A stretch of DNA of 64,000 bases from the NCBI GenBank assembly GCA_037962975.1, contig CM075672.1, forward strand, positions 122,126,001 to 122,190,000. The letters are read 5' to 3'. The first letter of the stretch is position 1. The number at the start of each line of letters is the position of its first letter. The notes under the pieces were generated by a model that saw only the letters and a list, made by a program, of their open reading frames with translations, was not told the DNA's origin and did not search any database. The DNA is from Clitoria ternatea. Its lineage: Eukaryota > Streptophyta > Magnoliopsida > Fabales > Fabaceae. Positions 23,698 to 36,720 of this stretch are shown here, in pieces. Both the position numbers and the translations under genes were made by a program.

Positions 23698-25544
23698 TTA
23701 AGATGAAATATTTTCCCACAAGCCTTCATGGTGGTCATGACGACTGGCAACTACATCATCTATGTCATGTTCCACGATAGATGTTGGAATACGTGTTGTA
23801 GTTGATGGAATTTCCACAATATCAAGATTGGGGTCTCCAATGTGTCTACCTTGGATAACAATTGACCACCGTTTGTCAGCTGGGTCAGTAACATAAAAAA
23901 CTTGCTTCACCTGCGTTGCCATTATGAATGGTTCGTCCTTATGCCCTATCTTGTTGAGGTCCACCAACGTAACTCCTAAATCATCAGTTTTGACACCGTT
24001 GTTATTGTCAACTCATTTGCATTTAAACACAGGAACGGTGAAGGGACCGTAATCAACTTCCCATATATCTTCAATCACACTAAAGTAGCATGACTCGGCC
24101 ATCACAGGGTTGTTGTCCTTTAAAGTTGAGAAATGCAATGACTGAGCCACAACCATCACTCTACTGTTTTGATTTGTACTCTTTTCATCCTGTGTCCTTG
24201 TATAAAATGAATAGTTGTTTATGTCATACCCACAAAAGGTGAGGACATCAAAGTTTGGGCCCTGTGCTAGTCGATGTAATGTCGAGGATGCAGATGCATC
24301 TTTCAGGACGGTCTTTTGGAAACACTGCATAAAACTCTTGTTATGTTCATTCAACAACCACTTTTCAGTCATTTTTGGGTTGGTTTTCTTGACTAGCTCC
24401 TTGTGTGTGGCTAGATACGGTTGCACATTGTCCGTGTTGTTTAAAATATACAAGTGTGCCTGAAGGACATCAGCATATGGCATGCTCTTCATTTTTTTTT
24501 CTAATCGTTCTTTTCCCATCCAAACATGGCGGCAAGTTGTAAACAAATAACAAAACAGGCCACGAACTATGGTTTATGCTCAGGTTCCCAAACGGGTTCA
24601 TTCCATCTGTGGCTAGTGCAAGCCTAACATTTCTTGGTTCATGGGCAAATTCTAGAAAAATCGTATCCATTTTCTCCCATTGCGATCCATCGGCCGGATG
24701 CCTAAGTAGTCCATCAATAACCCTCTCATCAGCATGCCATCTCATAAGCTTTGCATCATCTACATTGGCAAACAGACGCTTTAGTCTTGGAACTATAAGT
24801 AGATACCACAACACCTTTGCAGGAGACCCTTTAGTGCATACCTCATCAGAATCCGCCTCTTTCTTCTTATACCGTGACACCCCACACCTAGGACATCGAT
24901 GCAGCATTTCTAACTCACCCCGGAATAATACACAATCGTTTGGGGCATGCATGTATTTTCTCATACTCTAAACCCATAGGACACAACACCTTTTTGGCCT
25001 CATAGTTACGATTCGGCAAGCTGTTTCCAGCTGGGAGCATTTCTTTCAACAACTTTAGTAAGTCAGTGAAACTTTTATCCGTCCACCCGTTTATGGCCTT
25101 CAAATTAAACAATCGCAAAACTGTTGATAACCTCGTGAAATTGACACAGTTTGGATACAACGGCTGCTCAGAGTCCTCACACAGAGTCGTATATACATGA
25201 GCTTTCTTAAAACCTTCTACCCCCACATCACGGATCATATCCTCGAGTCGGTCATCCATGTCGACATCAGTGTCATGCATCGAGCTTCGATTTTCAGTTT
25301 GAGAGCTGTTACTTGGCACCACCACATCTTCACCATGCCATATCCAACGCGTATAACTACACAGAAAACCGTCACACAGTAGATGCTCTCGCACCTCTTC
25401 CAAGTCTACCCGACGTAGGTTCAAGCATCTCACACAAGGGCAAAAATACTTTCCGTTCACCTCCACTGCATTCCTCGCTACGAATTCTATAAATGATTCA
25501 ACTCCCCCTCGTACTCTAAACTTAGGCGTGATGCAGTTATCCAA
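23698..25544 (-). pseudogene. CACTA-1 TNP2 transposase, internally deleted
   Basis: The ATG at 25544 starts a transposase-associated domain with the CPCVRC pair. The TNP2 domain follows: LPAGNSLPNRNYEAKK, CPRCGVSRYK, ATDGMNPFG. One extra base near 24932 shifts the frame between these. At about 24545 the sequence jumps from YNLPP straight to the end of DUF4218 (AHLYILNNTDNVQPYL), so most of TNP2 including the HNIDVMH block seen in CACTA-2 is missing. A DUF4216 region follows (TFCGYDINNYSFYTRTQD ... KQVFYVTDPADKRWSIV), interrupted by a TGA at about 24012 where Trp is expected. End at about 23698. Confidence 0.88.
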
Positions 25545-25619
25545 CTCCGATCCATGCCAACTATTTACAAGGTGCTATGATTAACCTAACTTTTTCTTCA
25601 AAGGTGGTGGTCCTATACC

Positions 25620-25965
25620 CATTCAGGATGATAATTGTTTTTATACGTCATTCATATATACAGGTTATGAGTTATTCTAAAATTTGATGAAATTTCGGTA
25701 GCATTTCGCATTGGTCTCTAAGTACACAAAATGAGAGTGGTCCAATCAAATTCAACCACAACCAAATATGCACCCAGAGAACAACACAAAATGCAAGTTA
25801 CCAAAATTTTATCAAATTTTAAAATAACTCCTAACTTGTACATACTAACAATGACGCATAAAAAATAATTGTTCATCCCAAACTGTCCAAACGGACAATT
25901 CAAGATTCAACACAAACGATGACATTAATTAATTTAATGACCATTTGTGTCGAATCTCAAACGGG
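25620..25965. repeat. Imperfect foldback upstream of CACTA-1 TNP2
   Basis: The arm at about 25630-25730 (with TTCTAAAATTTGATGAAATT) is complementary, at roughly three bases in four, to 25785-25895 (AATTTTATCAAATTTTAAAA). A second small hairpin lies at 25912-25960 (AGATTCAACACAAA against TTTGTGTCGAATCT). Both sit just upstream of the TNP2 start on the minus strand. CACTA-2 has a foldback at the same place with related sequence. Confidence 0.75.
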
Positions 25966-27116
25966 AAACTACAGTTCACTCATGCACAGCAACTTTCATA
26001 CTATGAGCCTATGAGTTTGCAAGATTAACAACCATCCACATACAACAACAATAGAAATAACATTATATAAGAGCAACCAACAACAACAGAAATAAAATGG
26101 ATAATAATTTAGTTAACTTTTTACCTAAATTAGTATGATGTTTCTAATTTGTGTTATTTTGAAGTACAAGTATGGTGTTGGAGTATGTATTATTGATTAT
26201 GGATTATGATGTTGGTTTATAAGACTTTTAAAGAAACACTCGATGAAACTCACTTGTTCACTTAAGTGCATTTGGGTATCAAAAGAAAACGATTTAACTT
26301 TGAGTCCGGTGCTTATAATTCCAACCAAAGGAGTGAACATTTACTGCTTAATATCAACTAATGCATAAATCACAATAAAATAAAAATTTCCTTCACAAAC
26401 TCTCTAGCATGTATAACTACTGATTATATTGTTCAGTCCAAGCTTAGAATTTGTGAAATAAACATTCCATCTTATAAGGGATTTGTCATTGGATAGTAAA
26501 ATTTCTTTTAGAAACAAATTTATTCATAACAACATTATTTCTTTTAGAAACAAATAGTTATTAACAACAACATTATTAACAACAACATTATTTTTTTTAG
26601 AAACAAAGTTTCAGCCGCTTATTACAAATGGTTAACAACACAGAGGCAGAATTAACCAAACTTAATAACACACAGGCATTGTCAAATAATGACAGAGACA
26701 GAGACAGAGACATGCTTAACCAAACCTAATAATAACACAGAGACAGAGACAAGCTTCACCTTGAACAATGAAATAATACCCACACATACAGAGACAACAC
26801 ATTCATTCAAGTTCGACTATACGCAAGTAAAAACACACACAATATAATCCACAAACAATGATAGACCATAACAGTGAAGTAGCCCAGCAGTGAACGAAGA
26901 AGAAAGGTAATGAGGCACTTATAAGAAAATGGTGTGAAGATGACAACAACACGAAAGGAAGAAGGAAGAAGCAAGTGAACGTAGAAGCCCACGACCAGCA
27001 AAGAACAAACTCGAGCAACAGAGGAGAACGAGGAAGAAGACGACAACCAGCGCGAAAGAAGAAGAGAAAGTGAAAAAAGCCTGAGAGGCGCGGCTTTTGA
27101 AGTTTTAGAAAGGATG
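25966..27116 (-). other. CACTA-1 upstream/leader region
   Basis: Non-coding. It is AT-rich at 26000-26780 with short repeats (GAAACAAA, AACAACATTA, GAGACAGAGACA), then purine-rich on the + strand at 26870-27110, i.e. pyrimidine-rich on the transcribed strand. This fits a leader exon of the minus-strand CACTA genes, comparable to the pyrimidine-rich leader of CACTA-2. No open frame is credible. Confidence 0.5.
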
Positions 27117-27625
27117 TATATTCACGGTTCCCCTTGAAACCGTGAATATATTACACATATATTCACGGTTAAACAGAAAACTGTGGATAAATGTTAACTA
27201 TTTATCCACGGTTACGACCACAACCATGGATAAATGTTAAATCTATAATCACAGTTGTAGAAACAACCGTGGACATACAGTACCCAGTGATTAAACCTAA
27301 GACCTGAACTATATATCCACGGTTGCAAATACAAACCGTCATTATAGACATCAATATATATCCACGGTTATCATCATAACCCTGAACATACCCATGAATA
27401 TATATCCACGGTTGTGAACACAACCGTGGATATATATCTCAGGTACTATATATCCACGGTTGACTTCTCAACCGTGAATATATATTGACGTGTACAATGA
27501 CGGTTATGATGTTAACCGTGGATATATAGTTTCCTCTGATTATAACGTTCACCTTATAATTTCAAAAATGCCACCGCGCATGTTTTTATCACTGATCTAC
27601 TACAACCCGTGAATATATCCCGTTG
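27117..27625. repeat. CACTA-1 right subterminal repeat array
   Basis: Repeats TATCCACGGTT / AACCGTGGATA in inverted pairs, the same family as the left array with CCACGG replacing TCACGG in most units. Confidence 0.9.
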
Positions 27626-27652
27626 TTATATCCAATTTTTGCACTAGTGTAT

Positions 27653-29320
27653 ATACACACAAATAAAATGTTACTGACATACATTGATAGATATTTAGCT
27701 TCTAATTGACTATTCAAAGAGATAAAAAATGAATAAACAACATTATTCCAAGGATGAATTTAAAGTCCCCTAGATTGCCTTCCATGACATGAATACATAA
27801 GTAGAGTTAGTAAACAATCAAAGTGAAAATAGAATGGATTAACAATCATGTAACTAACACCTCTTATTATAACAAAATTTAAAATATATACGATATAAAG
27901 AATCTGTATATAAACATTTTAACTAACCAATCATACATTGGTATGCATAAAAATAATGATATGTAACTAGTAAATAGTCACCAAGACATGAATACCTTTA
28001 AGTGAAATTATAATCATAAAATTACATGATTTAAATATATTGATATATGTTTACAAATTTAAATATTATTTTAAGGTTAAATTTTATTTCCTCATTTTTA
28101 GGGTTGGTCAAATCAGACTATTTCAAACTCCTATGATAAAATGTAGTGTTTAAACTATTTTTAAGGTCCAAATAGATTTTAATCAAAAATAGTTTGAATA
28201 GATCCAAGTCTTAATCCTAAGAAAACCTATAAGAATTTTTACTTAAGCTAATTAATTCGTGTAATTCTTACATATATAATTATTAAGTATTTAATAAACA
28301 GTATTTTTATAATATATGAATGATAAACAATATTTAATAAAAGAGTTTTACTTTTATATATTCTTAAAAGTATGTATTATAATGTATTAAATAATTTTAA
28401 ATTAATTAAAACTTTTACCGATATAATCATAAAATATTATTGAAAACCTATAATGGTTAAAAGTGTTATAACCATACTAAAATCCCCATGATTATCCCAG
28501 GAATAAATAAAAATCTAGATAATTTTTTTTTGTAATCTTATGACCATACTAACATTCCTAGTAACAAGTATTAAAAGTGTTGTGACCATACTAACATCCC
28601 TAGTAACAAGTATTAAAAATTTAAATGGCATCTACATACAAGTAAGTCCATAATTTAAGACAAAATAAGTGACTAAAATATAATGTGGGAAATGTAGTAT
28701 TTTGTTCCCTTTCTCTAGTGTATATTATTATTATTATAGGATACCACATTGCCAAACTACATCAAGCCTAAATACCACATGGGAGGAAACAAAGGAAAAC
28801 ATGTGCCTTCATTTCTTTGATTTTAATTAGTGGGCATGGAAGTTGATACAAATTAAAGCAAGCAAAACATGTTACCCAATTTATTATAGTAGAAAGAACA
28901 CAAATCATTAGAGAATGTGCTAAATATTTAACACAATGACAAGGGACATACATTTACAATAAAGGCAACTTTTAGCATTTTCTAACAAAGGGAAACATTA
29001 CATGCCAAAATAAAGAGATACCCAAAAAATAAAAAACTCACCTTGAAGAAAAAAAGAGGAGTACACTCTAAAATATAGCTTTCTATGGACCACCAACAAC
29101 AGCAATTCACAAAACGCAAAGGAGAAAGATGGACCATAAAACTTTTCTAACGAATGGACCACAAGTGAGCAGAAGACGCACGAACAGAGAGAACGGGGGG
29201 GGGGGGGGGAGAAAAAGTTACTTCTAAAGGCAACAAGAAATATTAGAAAAGTCAACCTATAAGAAAAAGACAAAACTTAAATTTTATGTGGACACATTCA
29301 CGAAATAGTGATCCCGCGTG
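27653..29320. other. AT-rich non-coding DNA between CACTA ends
   Basis: No gene seen. It holds a near-tandem duplication of about 65 bases at 28535-28620 (ACCATACTAACAT...CCTAGTAACAAG) and a run of 15 G at 29195-29209. The purine-rich part at 29090-29280 looks like the leader of a minus-strand CACTA element that ends at 29534. Confidence 0.5.
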
Positions 29321-29534
29321 CGGAGCATACTAATTTCATTATTGTCAGTGGTTGAGACTCCTAACCGTAGACAATGTTATTTCATGCAACACTATTGTCA
29401 GCGGTTGAGACACCTAATCACTGACAATGTTAGTGCAACCACATACGATAGTCCTTATTTATGCATCAATTTCTACGGTTCCATCCAACCGTGGATTAAA
29501 CTAGCGCGTCCTTTTTCAATTTTTTTGTAGTGCT
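29321..29534 (-). mobile_element. Right terminus of a further CACTA element
   Basis: The end reads TTTTTTTGTAGTG, complement CACTACAAAAAAA, a standard plant CACTA terminus. Just inside are two hairpin units ATTGTCAGYGGTTGAGA...CAATG. The next three bases are CTT, the same triplet that precedes the left terminus at 16556, so the two may bound one element that was later split by CACTA-1. The subterminal motifs differ, which argues against this. Confidence 0.6.
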
Positions 29535-31843
29535 TGAACTATAAGTCATTACATACTAAGTTTTTAACCGATGAAATTATTAGTAATAAATTTCAACAAC
29601 TCAATTCACCCCAAGTGTTTTAGAGGTCACTTGGGTAACAGATATAATTATGTAAACAGTAGTACGCATGACAAAATTAGTAAATATTGAATTTCCATTA
29701 GATTTTGCTTGATATAGATGATGCTCTTTGGTATATTTGTTTGAAGAAAAAAGGAAAGAGAAAAAGGAAATAAAAAATATTATAAAAATTATGTGATGAA
29801 AAAAATGATAAAGAGCAGAAAATGATTTTTGACGTGTTAATATGATTAATATCTAACATAGTTGGTAAATTAAATAATTAACAATATTTGCTCCCTAAAT
29901 TTTGGACTATATTTGAGTTTGATCCTAACTTCAAAATCATTTACCTACTATATATGTGCTTCCGCCTAATGATTTTCACATCAATGTATGACTCAATTTT
30001 AAGAACAAGATATCATACATCATCATTTATCTTATTAGTTTTATATACTAACCTAGTGAGGGTTTGTATAGAGTTATCCATATATACAGCCCTAAAAGTT
30101 TTGACATGAAAGGTGCTGAACTCTTTGATTACCCATTATGTAAATTAAGATTCGAAAAATTTTGAGTTTAAGAATATGTTTTTGCTTCATTGGGAAAACA
30201 ACAAAACTAACAATGCAAGAAAGAGGTTTCAGCTGAATCCGCAGCCAATTAAATGCTAAGAACACTAAGAAGTCATGCAAGATTCCCAGACTATCATGTT
30301 GGGATAAATGACAATGTAATAGCTAGGGTTGGACATGAATAATAACTAATTTCATGTATCTTTAACTTTTTAGGGATCAAAATTAATAATTTAAACATGA
30401 TAGAAAATCGGAATAATATGCTGCAAAATCTATAGACAAAAACACATTTAATTCTATTTTAAAGAACAAATACGTAATTATTACAAGTATGCAGTTTTTA
30501 CTTTCAAATTTTTTAAATCAGAAGGTGAACCATATGACTGTTAAATTAAATAAAAAAAGTTTGTTTTTTATTAAGTAAATTTTGGAATTTGATGTTTGCT
30601 ATTAAAAATAAGGAAGTAAGTTGTTACCAAAAAAGTCTTAAAATATCCGGGAGTATAATTGCATTATTATTGTTTTTCTTTAGAATAGCAATAAGAAGGA
30701 ATTCATATTATAAAAAAAAAATATGAAAGAATTCAAATAATCTGCATCTACATGATATATAAAAATAGAATCCCATCAATCACGGTAGCAGCCACGGTGT
30801 TTGCAACAGTGATAAAGCCATATGTTAATATTTTACTTTGGTAATATGTATGTATTACTATTTAAACATAGTAAAATAATTAAAATTGTAATAAAATCTT
30901 ATAATAAGTTACTTATATTTATATGGAGTTATTAATACTATTATCAAAAGATTCAATGGACATTAAAATTTAATAGAATAAAAGAATTCAATAAAGTGTG
31001 CCATCCAATTTTTACAAATACCATCCAATGAAAAGATAAAAATATATATATAAATTATCTAAAAGTAGAAAATATAAACAAATATTGAATTGATAATAAA
31101 TAATTTAACTATAAAGTAAAAAATAAAAACATTAAATTAAATACTTTTAATAATTTCTCAAAGACAATAAAATATAAATATATACAAAATGGTATTTTAA
31201 ATATCTTAAATATAAAAAATAAACATATAATAGTTAATAATATATGATAGTTAAAGTATAATAATATGAAAATAAACATAGTAATACCAAAACTAACTTA
31301 TTACATTATAATATAATACTAAATACTTTTCTTTATATATAAATAGTTATCATAGTTAATGTAAATAGTTTGATTTAATATCACCAAAATTATTTACTAT
31401 ATAACACTGGGCAAGTTAAAATAATTTTAAATTACCAGACATTATTCATCTTAAAAGAAGACTAGACATTATTAAAATGAGATTTATAAAATGAGATATT
31501 TTTTAATTTTATATTTCACATCTTTAATTTTTAATGAAAATCAATGGTTTCTAAGAATTAAATACTATTGTTAAGTTGAGATCTAAAAGTTACCTAAACG
31601 GATCTTATCTCTCCCAATAAATTGTTTCTTTAGACACAATAGAATTTGAAACATTTACAACAATACTTAAAAAACATATTCAACTATCTCACTAGGAATT
31701 TAATATTTAAACTTTATTATAATATCTATAATATTAGTATAATAACTATGTTGGACTTTAATATTTAAATTTTATTATAATATTCATAATTTTATTATAA
31801 AAATCTTCTAAAATCCTACCCACTTCCAACAAAATTTTAACCC
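29535..31843. other. AT-rich intergenic or eroded repeat DNA
   Basis: Nothing coding is visible. There is an about 100-base near-duplication at 31690-31800 (TTTAATATTTAAACTTTATTATAATAT). The 5' LTR and primer site expected upstream of the copia gag at 31844 cannot be found. Confidence 0.6.
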
Positions 31844-32608
31844 ATGGCTAACACCATTCAACCATCATCTATCCTCATTCCCATATTTAATGGTGAAAAT
31901 TATGATTTTTGGAGCACAAAAATGAAGACATATTTCACCATCCAAGATTTATAAGGTACGATAGAAGAAGGATTTTCTACTTCATAAGATATTTTAACCT
32001 TTATTGTGGCTCAAAGGAAGGAATTAAAAGAGAATAAACTAAACTATTTATTTTGCAACAAGTCTTGACTGAACAATTTTTCCAAGAATAATGGGTGCAA
32101 CAATAGCCAAAGAAGCATGGACTACGTTGCAGGAAGAGTTCGAAGGAAGTGAAAGGGTACGGATGGTAAAACTCCAAACTCTACGGTGTAACTTTGAATT
32201 GCTAAATATAAAGGAATATGAGATTGTAAAGGACTACTACTCTAAGATAAAAGAAATAGTTAACCAAATGAGAGCCTACAGGGAAAATATTCTTTACAAG
32301 AAAATTATCGAGAAAATTCTAATTACTGTTCCACGTAAATATGATCTAATCATGACAACGATTGAGCAAACAAAAGATCTATCTACCTTATCAGTGATAG
32401 AGTTGATGGGGTCACTTGAAACTTATGAGCAAAGGTTAATAGGCATAATGAGGACTCAATTGAAAATGTCTTTAATCAAAGCTCAAATTATAGTCTCAAT
32501 AAAGGAAATGGAGGAAAAAAGAATAATAGTGAAGTTTCTAAAAATAAAGAGAATTCTAGAAATGATCAAGATGAATATCCTTCATGCGACATTTACAAGA
32601 GGACAAAT
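31844..32608 (+). pseudogene. gag: copia gag, N-terminal and UBN2 part
   Basis: The ATG at 31844 begins IPIFNGENYDFWSTKMKTYF, the typical DUF4219-like start of plant copia gag. Stops appear within 50 codons. The UBN2-type middle is intact from 32091: KEAWTTLQEEFEGSERV, LQTLRCNFELL and KILITVPRKYDLIMTTIEQT. The frame shifts near 32460-32500 and is cut by LTR D; the TSD CAAAT is at 32604-32608. The coding sequence resumes at 37706. Confidence 0.85.
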
Positions 32609-34825
32609 TGTAACATCCCGAATTTTATAAAAATAAATAATTGAGAAGAATGAATAATAAATAATTGTATATGAGTGGATTTGTGTCCAAAAAATATTAG
32701 AATAATGAAATTGGGATTTATTATGGATATTTATAATTTATTGAGTTTAAGTGAGATAAAATTTTACTCGATTAGGATATGGGTGTCGGACCAAGTATCT
32801 CCGATTGAGATGCCATTGGTCAGGGCTATTAAGAATATTATTGAGAATCCGAATCTATATTCGGAATAATTTTTGGAATTAGTATTGAGCCCGAACTGAG
32901 AGCCTGTTTATTATAAAACGGAGAAATTATTAATGAGGGCTAAACTTAAAAATAAAAAAAACCCTTCTCCTCCCTTCTCTTTTTCGTTGGCCTCTCTCCC
33001 CCTCTTCCATTCACTTTTCTTTTCTTCCTCTCCCTCCATTCTTCTTCTCCAAAAACCGTTCTCTCTCTCTCTCCCTCCATAAATTATTTTTCATCCAAAG
33101 GCTTGGGAACTAATGGATTCATGAGGCAAGGAAGGCACTTGGAGCAAAGCTTGGTTCATTTCTTCTCCTTTTTATCTCATTTTTGTTTTGGGGTTTAAGC
33201 TTGGAGAATGAGGTAAGATCTTGAACACCCATGGCTCTTGTTTATGGTTTTGGGTCTATTTATGTATTGTGATGGAAGATTAGGTGTTGTTTTAGTGAAA
33301 AATGGCTTGAGGAACCAAACCCTAGGTGGGATAACCATTGGGGATTGTTATTGTTGTTGATAATGAATGGGATATATTGTTGTTAGCCTAAGAATGTTGG
33401 AAATCATGCATATGAATGGTTGGAATTGATGATTGTGGGTTATTGATGAAAACCCTAGGTTTAGGAATTTGGGGCTTTTGGCCAATTGATAGGTATTAAT
33501 GATTTATGATTTAGAATGGGTCTTGGAAAGATTGGGATTGATTATTTGTGGTGATGGTTGAGTTTTAATGAAAACTCTTGTCCTAAGAATTTGGGGGAAT
33601 ATATGTATTGTGGTTAGGAAGGTTGACTTGAATGTGGGTAGAAAATACCCAATGTAGGTGTTAATATGAGTATGAAATGATGAATATGAACGCCAAAGCC
33701 ATGGTGAATGTGAGGGGTTAGTGAAATGAGCACGTGTCTTAAGGAGGTCTTAGACCATTGGGTATGCCATATGAAATTATTGATGGATAATGGTTTGATT
33801 GGAGCTAAGAGGCTCATGATGAACTTGAATGGAAATGGATAGTTTGAGTAATAAGGAACACATTATGAATGATGAGAGTGATATTGTTGTTGTTGGGTAT
33901 AGTTGGCCCTTTAAGATCTAGAGAATCTTGGTTTTGGGAAAGGAATTCTCGAAGCCTAACACAATGGTATGAATTGGTGTTTTAGCAAGTCTAGGACTTG
34001 ATATTAAGATTTATGATAAGCTAGCATTTGTTTAGAATTGTGAGGAATGCCTTGAGATGGCTTATTGATTGTATGAATGCATATGTATGTTGTGTAGATG
34101 ATATTCCAGGCAATGTGGCGGAGTATTCGGAGCGTGCATTGGATTATGGTTCTTCCCTCGAGGTAGGAGAGGAGTTTACATTCAAATTGCATGAGTTATA
34201 TAATTGATGATTATTGTATGTTATAATACTCATGCTTGCCTTGCCATGTTTATAGTGAAATGATATGAATGGCAAATTGTTGGTTATTGGTGATAATGTA
34301 TGTGTATATATGATGATGAATAACCCATGAGGGGTTGAAATATGTATATGTTAATGAACCATCCTTGAGGGGATGAAGTATATGTTTTGTGAATTGAGAA
34401 TTTATGTGGATGATTGGCATTGAATGTGATAGCCATTGTGATGGTATTGGTGATAAGTTTGAGGTTTATGCATAATTGAGGAACTCATAGAGTCAAATAG
34501 AGTTTTATGTGATTTTGATGGCTTGGGTTAGTCCCAATAGCTTCTATGTGTAGTTTATGACTTGTAGAAATTGGAATGGGCCAATTCCATTGAGAATTGA
34601 CCCTTGAGGTGCCCAAAAACATTTTTAAATTGGGTAAAACTCAATTATGTGCATAAGTCTCTCAATTTTAAGAATTTTTGAGTGAAGCCCGTGGCCACAC
34701 GTCACAAATAATATATTTTAGCTTGTGACAAATTTTGATGGTCATTGGATTTGAATTGAATGAGATTGGGTGATTGGAAGTTGAAATTTTGGTGTTGTTC
34801 TGCATAAAAACAGCAGCAGGGCTGT

Positions 34826-35082
34826 CTTGAATCGATTCAAGACCCTTTGAATCGATTCAAGAGGTGCTGTTTTCATTGTTTTGGGCTCCAGGGGCATTTG
34901 AATCGATTCATACGAGTTTGAATCGATTCAGAGCCCTCTGTTTGTCAGAATTTGAGATTTTGGGATGCTTGAATCAATTCATACGAGTTTGAATCGATTC
35001 AAGGCCCTCTGTTTGTCAAAATTTGAGATTTTGGGATGCTTGAATCGATTCACACGAGCTTGAATCGATTCAGAGCCCTGTT
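34826..35082. repeat. TGAATCGATTCA palindrome pairs, copy D
   Basis: Eight copies (one mutated to TGAATCAATTCA) in four pairs. One pair plus its spacer (CTCTGTTTGTCA...GAGATTTTGGGATG) is duplicated relative to copy B, which has three pairs. Confidence 0.9.
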
Positions 35083-36184
35083 ATGGCCACTGTTGTGCTG
35101 TTTTTCCAACTGGTCTATTTTCTTTGTTGTTTTTGGCCCGTTTGGGCATCTTAATGACATTTTTGGCCTCCGAGTTCTTCATAAAAGTTGTAGATAATTA
35201 TGTTGCGGAGGTGTGAGAATTGGTCTCACATTAATTGGAGTTTTATAACTCTCATTAGACATAAAACACCGGACCTATTGCGTCATAAAATTCAAATTTA
35301 AGAGGGTTTTGAACCCAACTTTTTATGGTGGCCAAATTGGGACTAATAGGTGATATTTGTGACATGTCCCACTATTTTTAAGACTAAAAGTAAGATTTCC
35401 TCATGCCTTGGTACTGAAATTTATCATGGGTTCATTATTGCCCAAAACCCCGTTCAGTATGTAAAAACGAGCGAATTCACTAGGGGTACATGTGTGGTGT
35501 GTCTTAGTGGTGATTGAGGAATGGCTTAAGGCCTTGGCTAGGTATGTGTATGCCTATTCTATGTTATGAATACATGTATGCTTCACCACTATGGATATAT
35601 TGTGAATCATGATGGACAGTAAGTGATATTGTTACATGACACACCTTGTGTAATGAAGAAATTAATGAGAGGGAAATTGAATGGCAATGAGTGTATAAGT
35701 CAATGGATTTGAAATAGTGTCAATGGTGATTAAAAATGGATGATGCCACACATATTTCATAATGATTAATGATGTTAAATGAAAAGGGACGTTGTTGTTG
35801 AACATACCCTTGAATAAGCAGTGTTTGCTATTTTGGATGAGTGTGGTGCTAATAGGATTAATGCAAGTATTGACTTGTACGTATGAGATGCAATGATGAT
35901 TGCTGAATGTATGATTTGAAATAACTTGTTGGCTTCCATGCGTGGATAAATGTTATGATGATTGATATGCTATGATTGCCATGTATGGATTACTATGAAT
36001 GATGTTTGTGGCCATTGAATGCCAATTATATGAATGATATGCCTTGAGGGGCTTGTAAATAATTATATGATTCTTGAAAATGCCAGATTAAATTATATCC
36101 CTAATTGAGAGGGTGAGATATCCTTGCGAGGTTGTTGAGCATATGCATTATTGCATCTTGCATTCATGGCATGGCATAGCATTG

Positions 36185-36720
36185 GTATTATGTGGTTGCG
36201 ATCACAGTGATGAAAGATCCTGCGGGATTCTATGAAGGGAGTACCCCTTGCGAGGCGGGAAACCAACGTGATGATGATATGATATTGTAATGGTGGTTGC
36301 GATCACCTGATTATGGAATGTGAAAGGCCCTGCGGGGACCATTGTGTGATGATGAGCCAGTGGTTGCGATCACTTGGTATTTGATATGAAAAAGGGCTTG
36401 CGACACCTATGATGCCCATGGTTGTGATCATGAGGTGGGAGTACCCCTTGCGAGGCGGGAAACCTATGTGAATTATTGAAACGTGGTTGCGATCATGAGA
36501 TGCACCTTGCGAGGCTGCTATAGGGAGTACCCCTTGCGAGGCGGGAAACCAATGATTATGAATGATTGATTATGGTGGTTGCGATCACCCGTGATATGAA
36601 ATCGGATCCGTTGCATATGCATTAAACAGTTGACATATGTATTAGCTTTAAGACCATGGCATTTGAAATGGGATGACCACGAGTGATGAGAAACCCCTTG
36701 CGAGGAGGTATTTGAGTGAA
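36185..36720. repeat. GGTTGCGATCAC / CCTTGCGAGGCGGG module array, copy D
   Basis: Same module array as in copies A and B, with about six GTGGTTGCGATCAC-type units. It lacks the five 82-base units found just upstream in copy B. Confidence 0.85.

Larger units (their letters stand above)
19649..27649 (-). mobile_element. CACTA-1, 8.0 kb CACTA (En/Spm) transposon, TSD TAT
   Basis: Left end CACTAGTGGAAAAAATGG and right end complement CACTAGTGCAAAAATTGG are matching terminal inverted repeats, flanked by TAT at 19646-19648 and 27650-27652. Subterminal arrays of ATTCACGGTT/AACCGTGAAT occupy both ends. Genes lie on the minus strand: a TNP2 transposase remnant (25544-23698) and a second gene (23582-20477). 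The TNP2 gene has lost its central part and both genes carry stops, so this is a dead copy that could only move if helped. Confidence 0.93.

Noticed and set aside
29195..29209. Run of 15 G as a functional quadruplex site
   Set aside because: A homopolymer of this length can be a sequencing or assembly artefact and nothing around it supports a role.
31400..31843. 5' LTR of the copia element
   Set aside because: No match to the 3' LTR at 40882-41193; the AT-rich duplication at 31690-31800 is unrelated.
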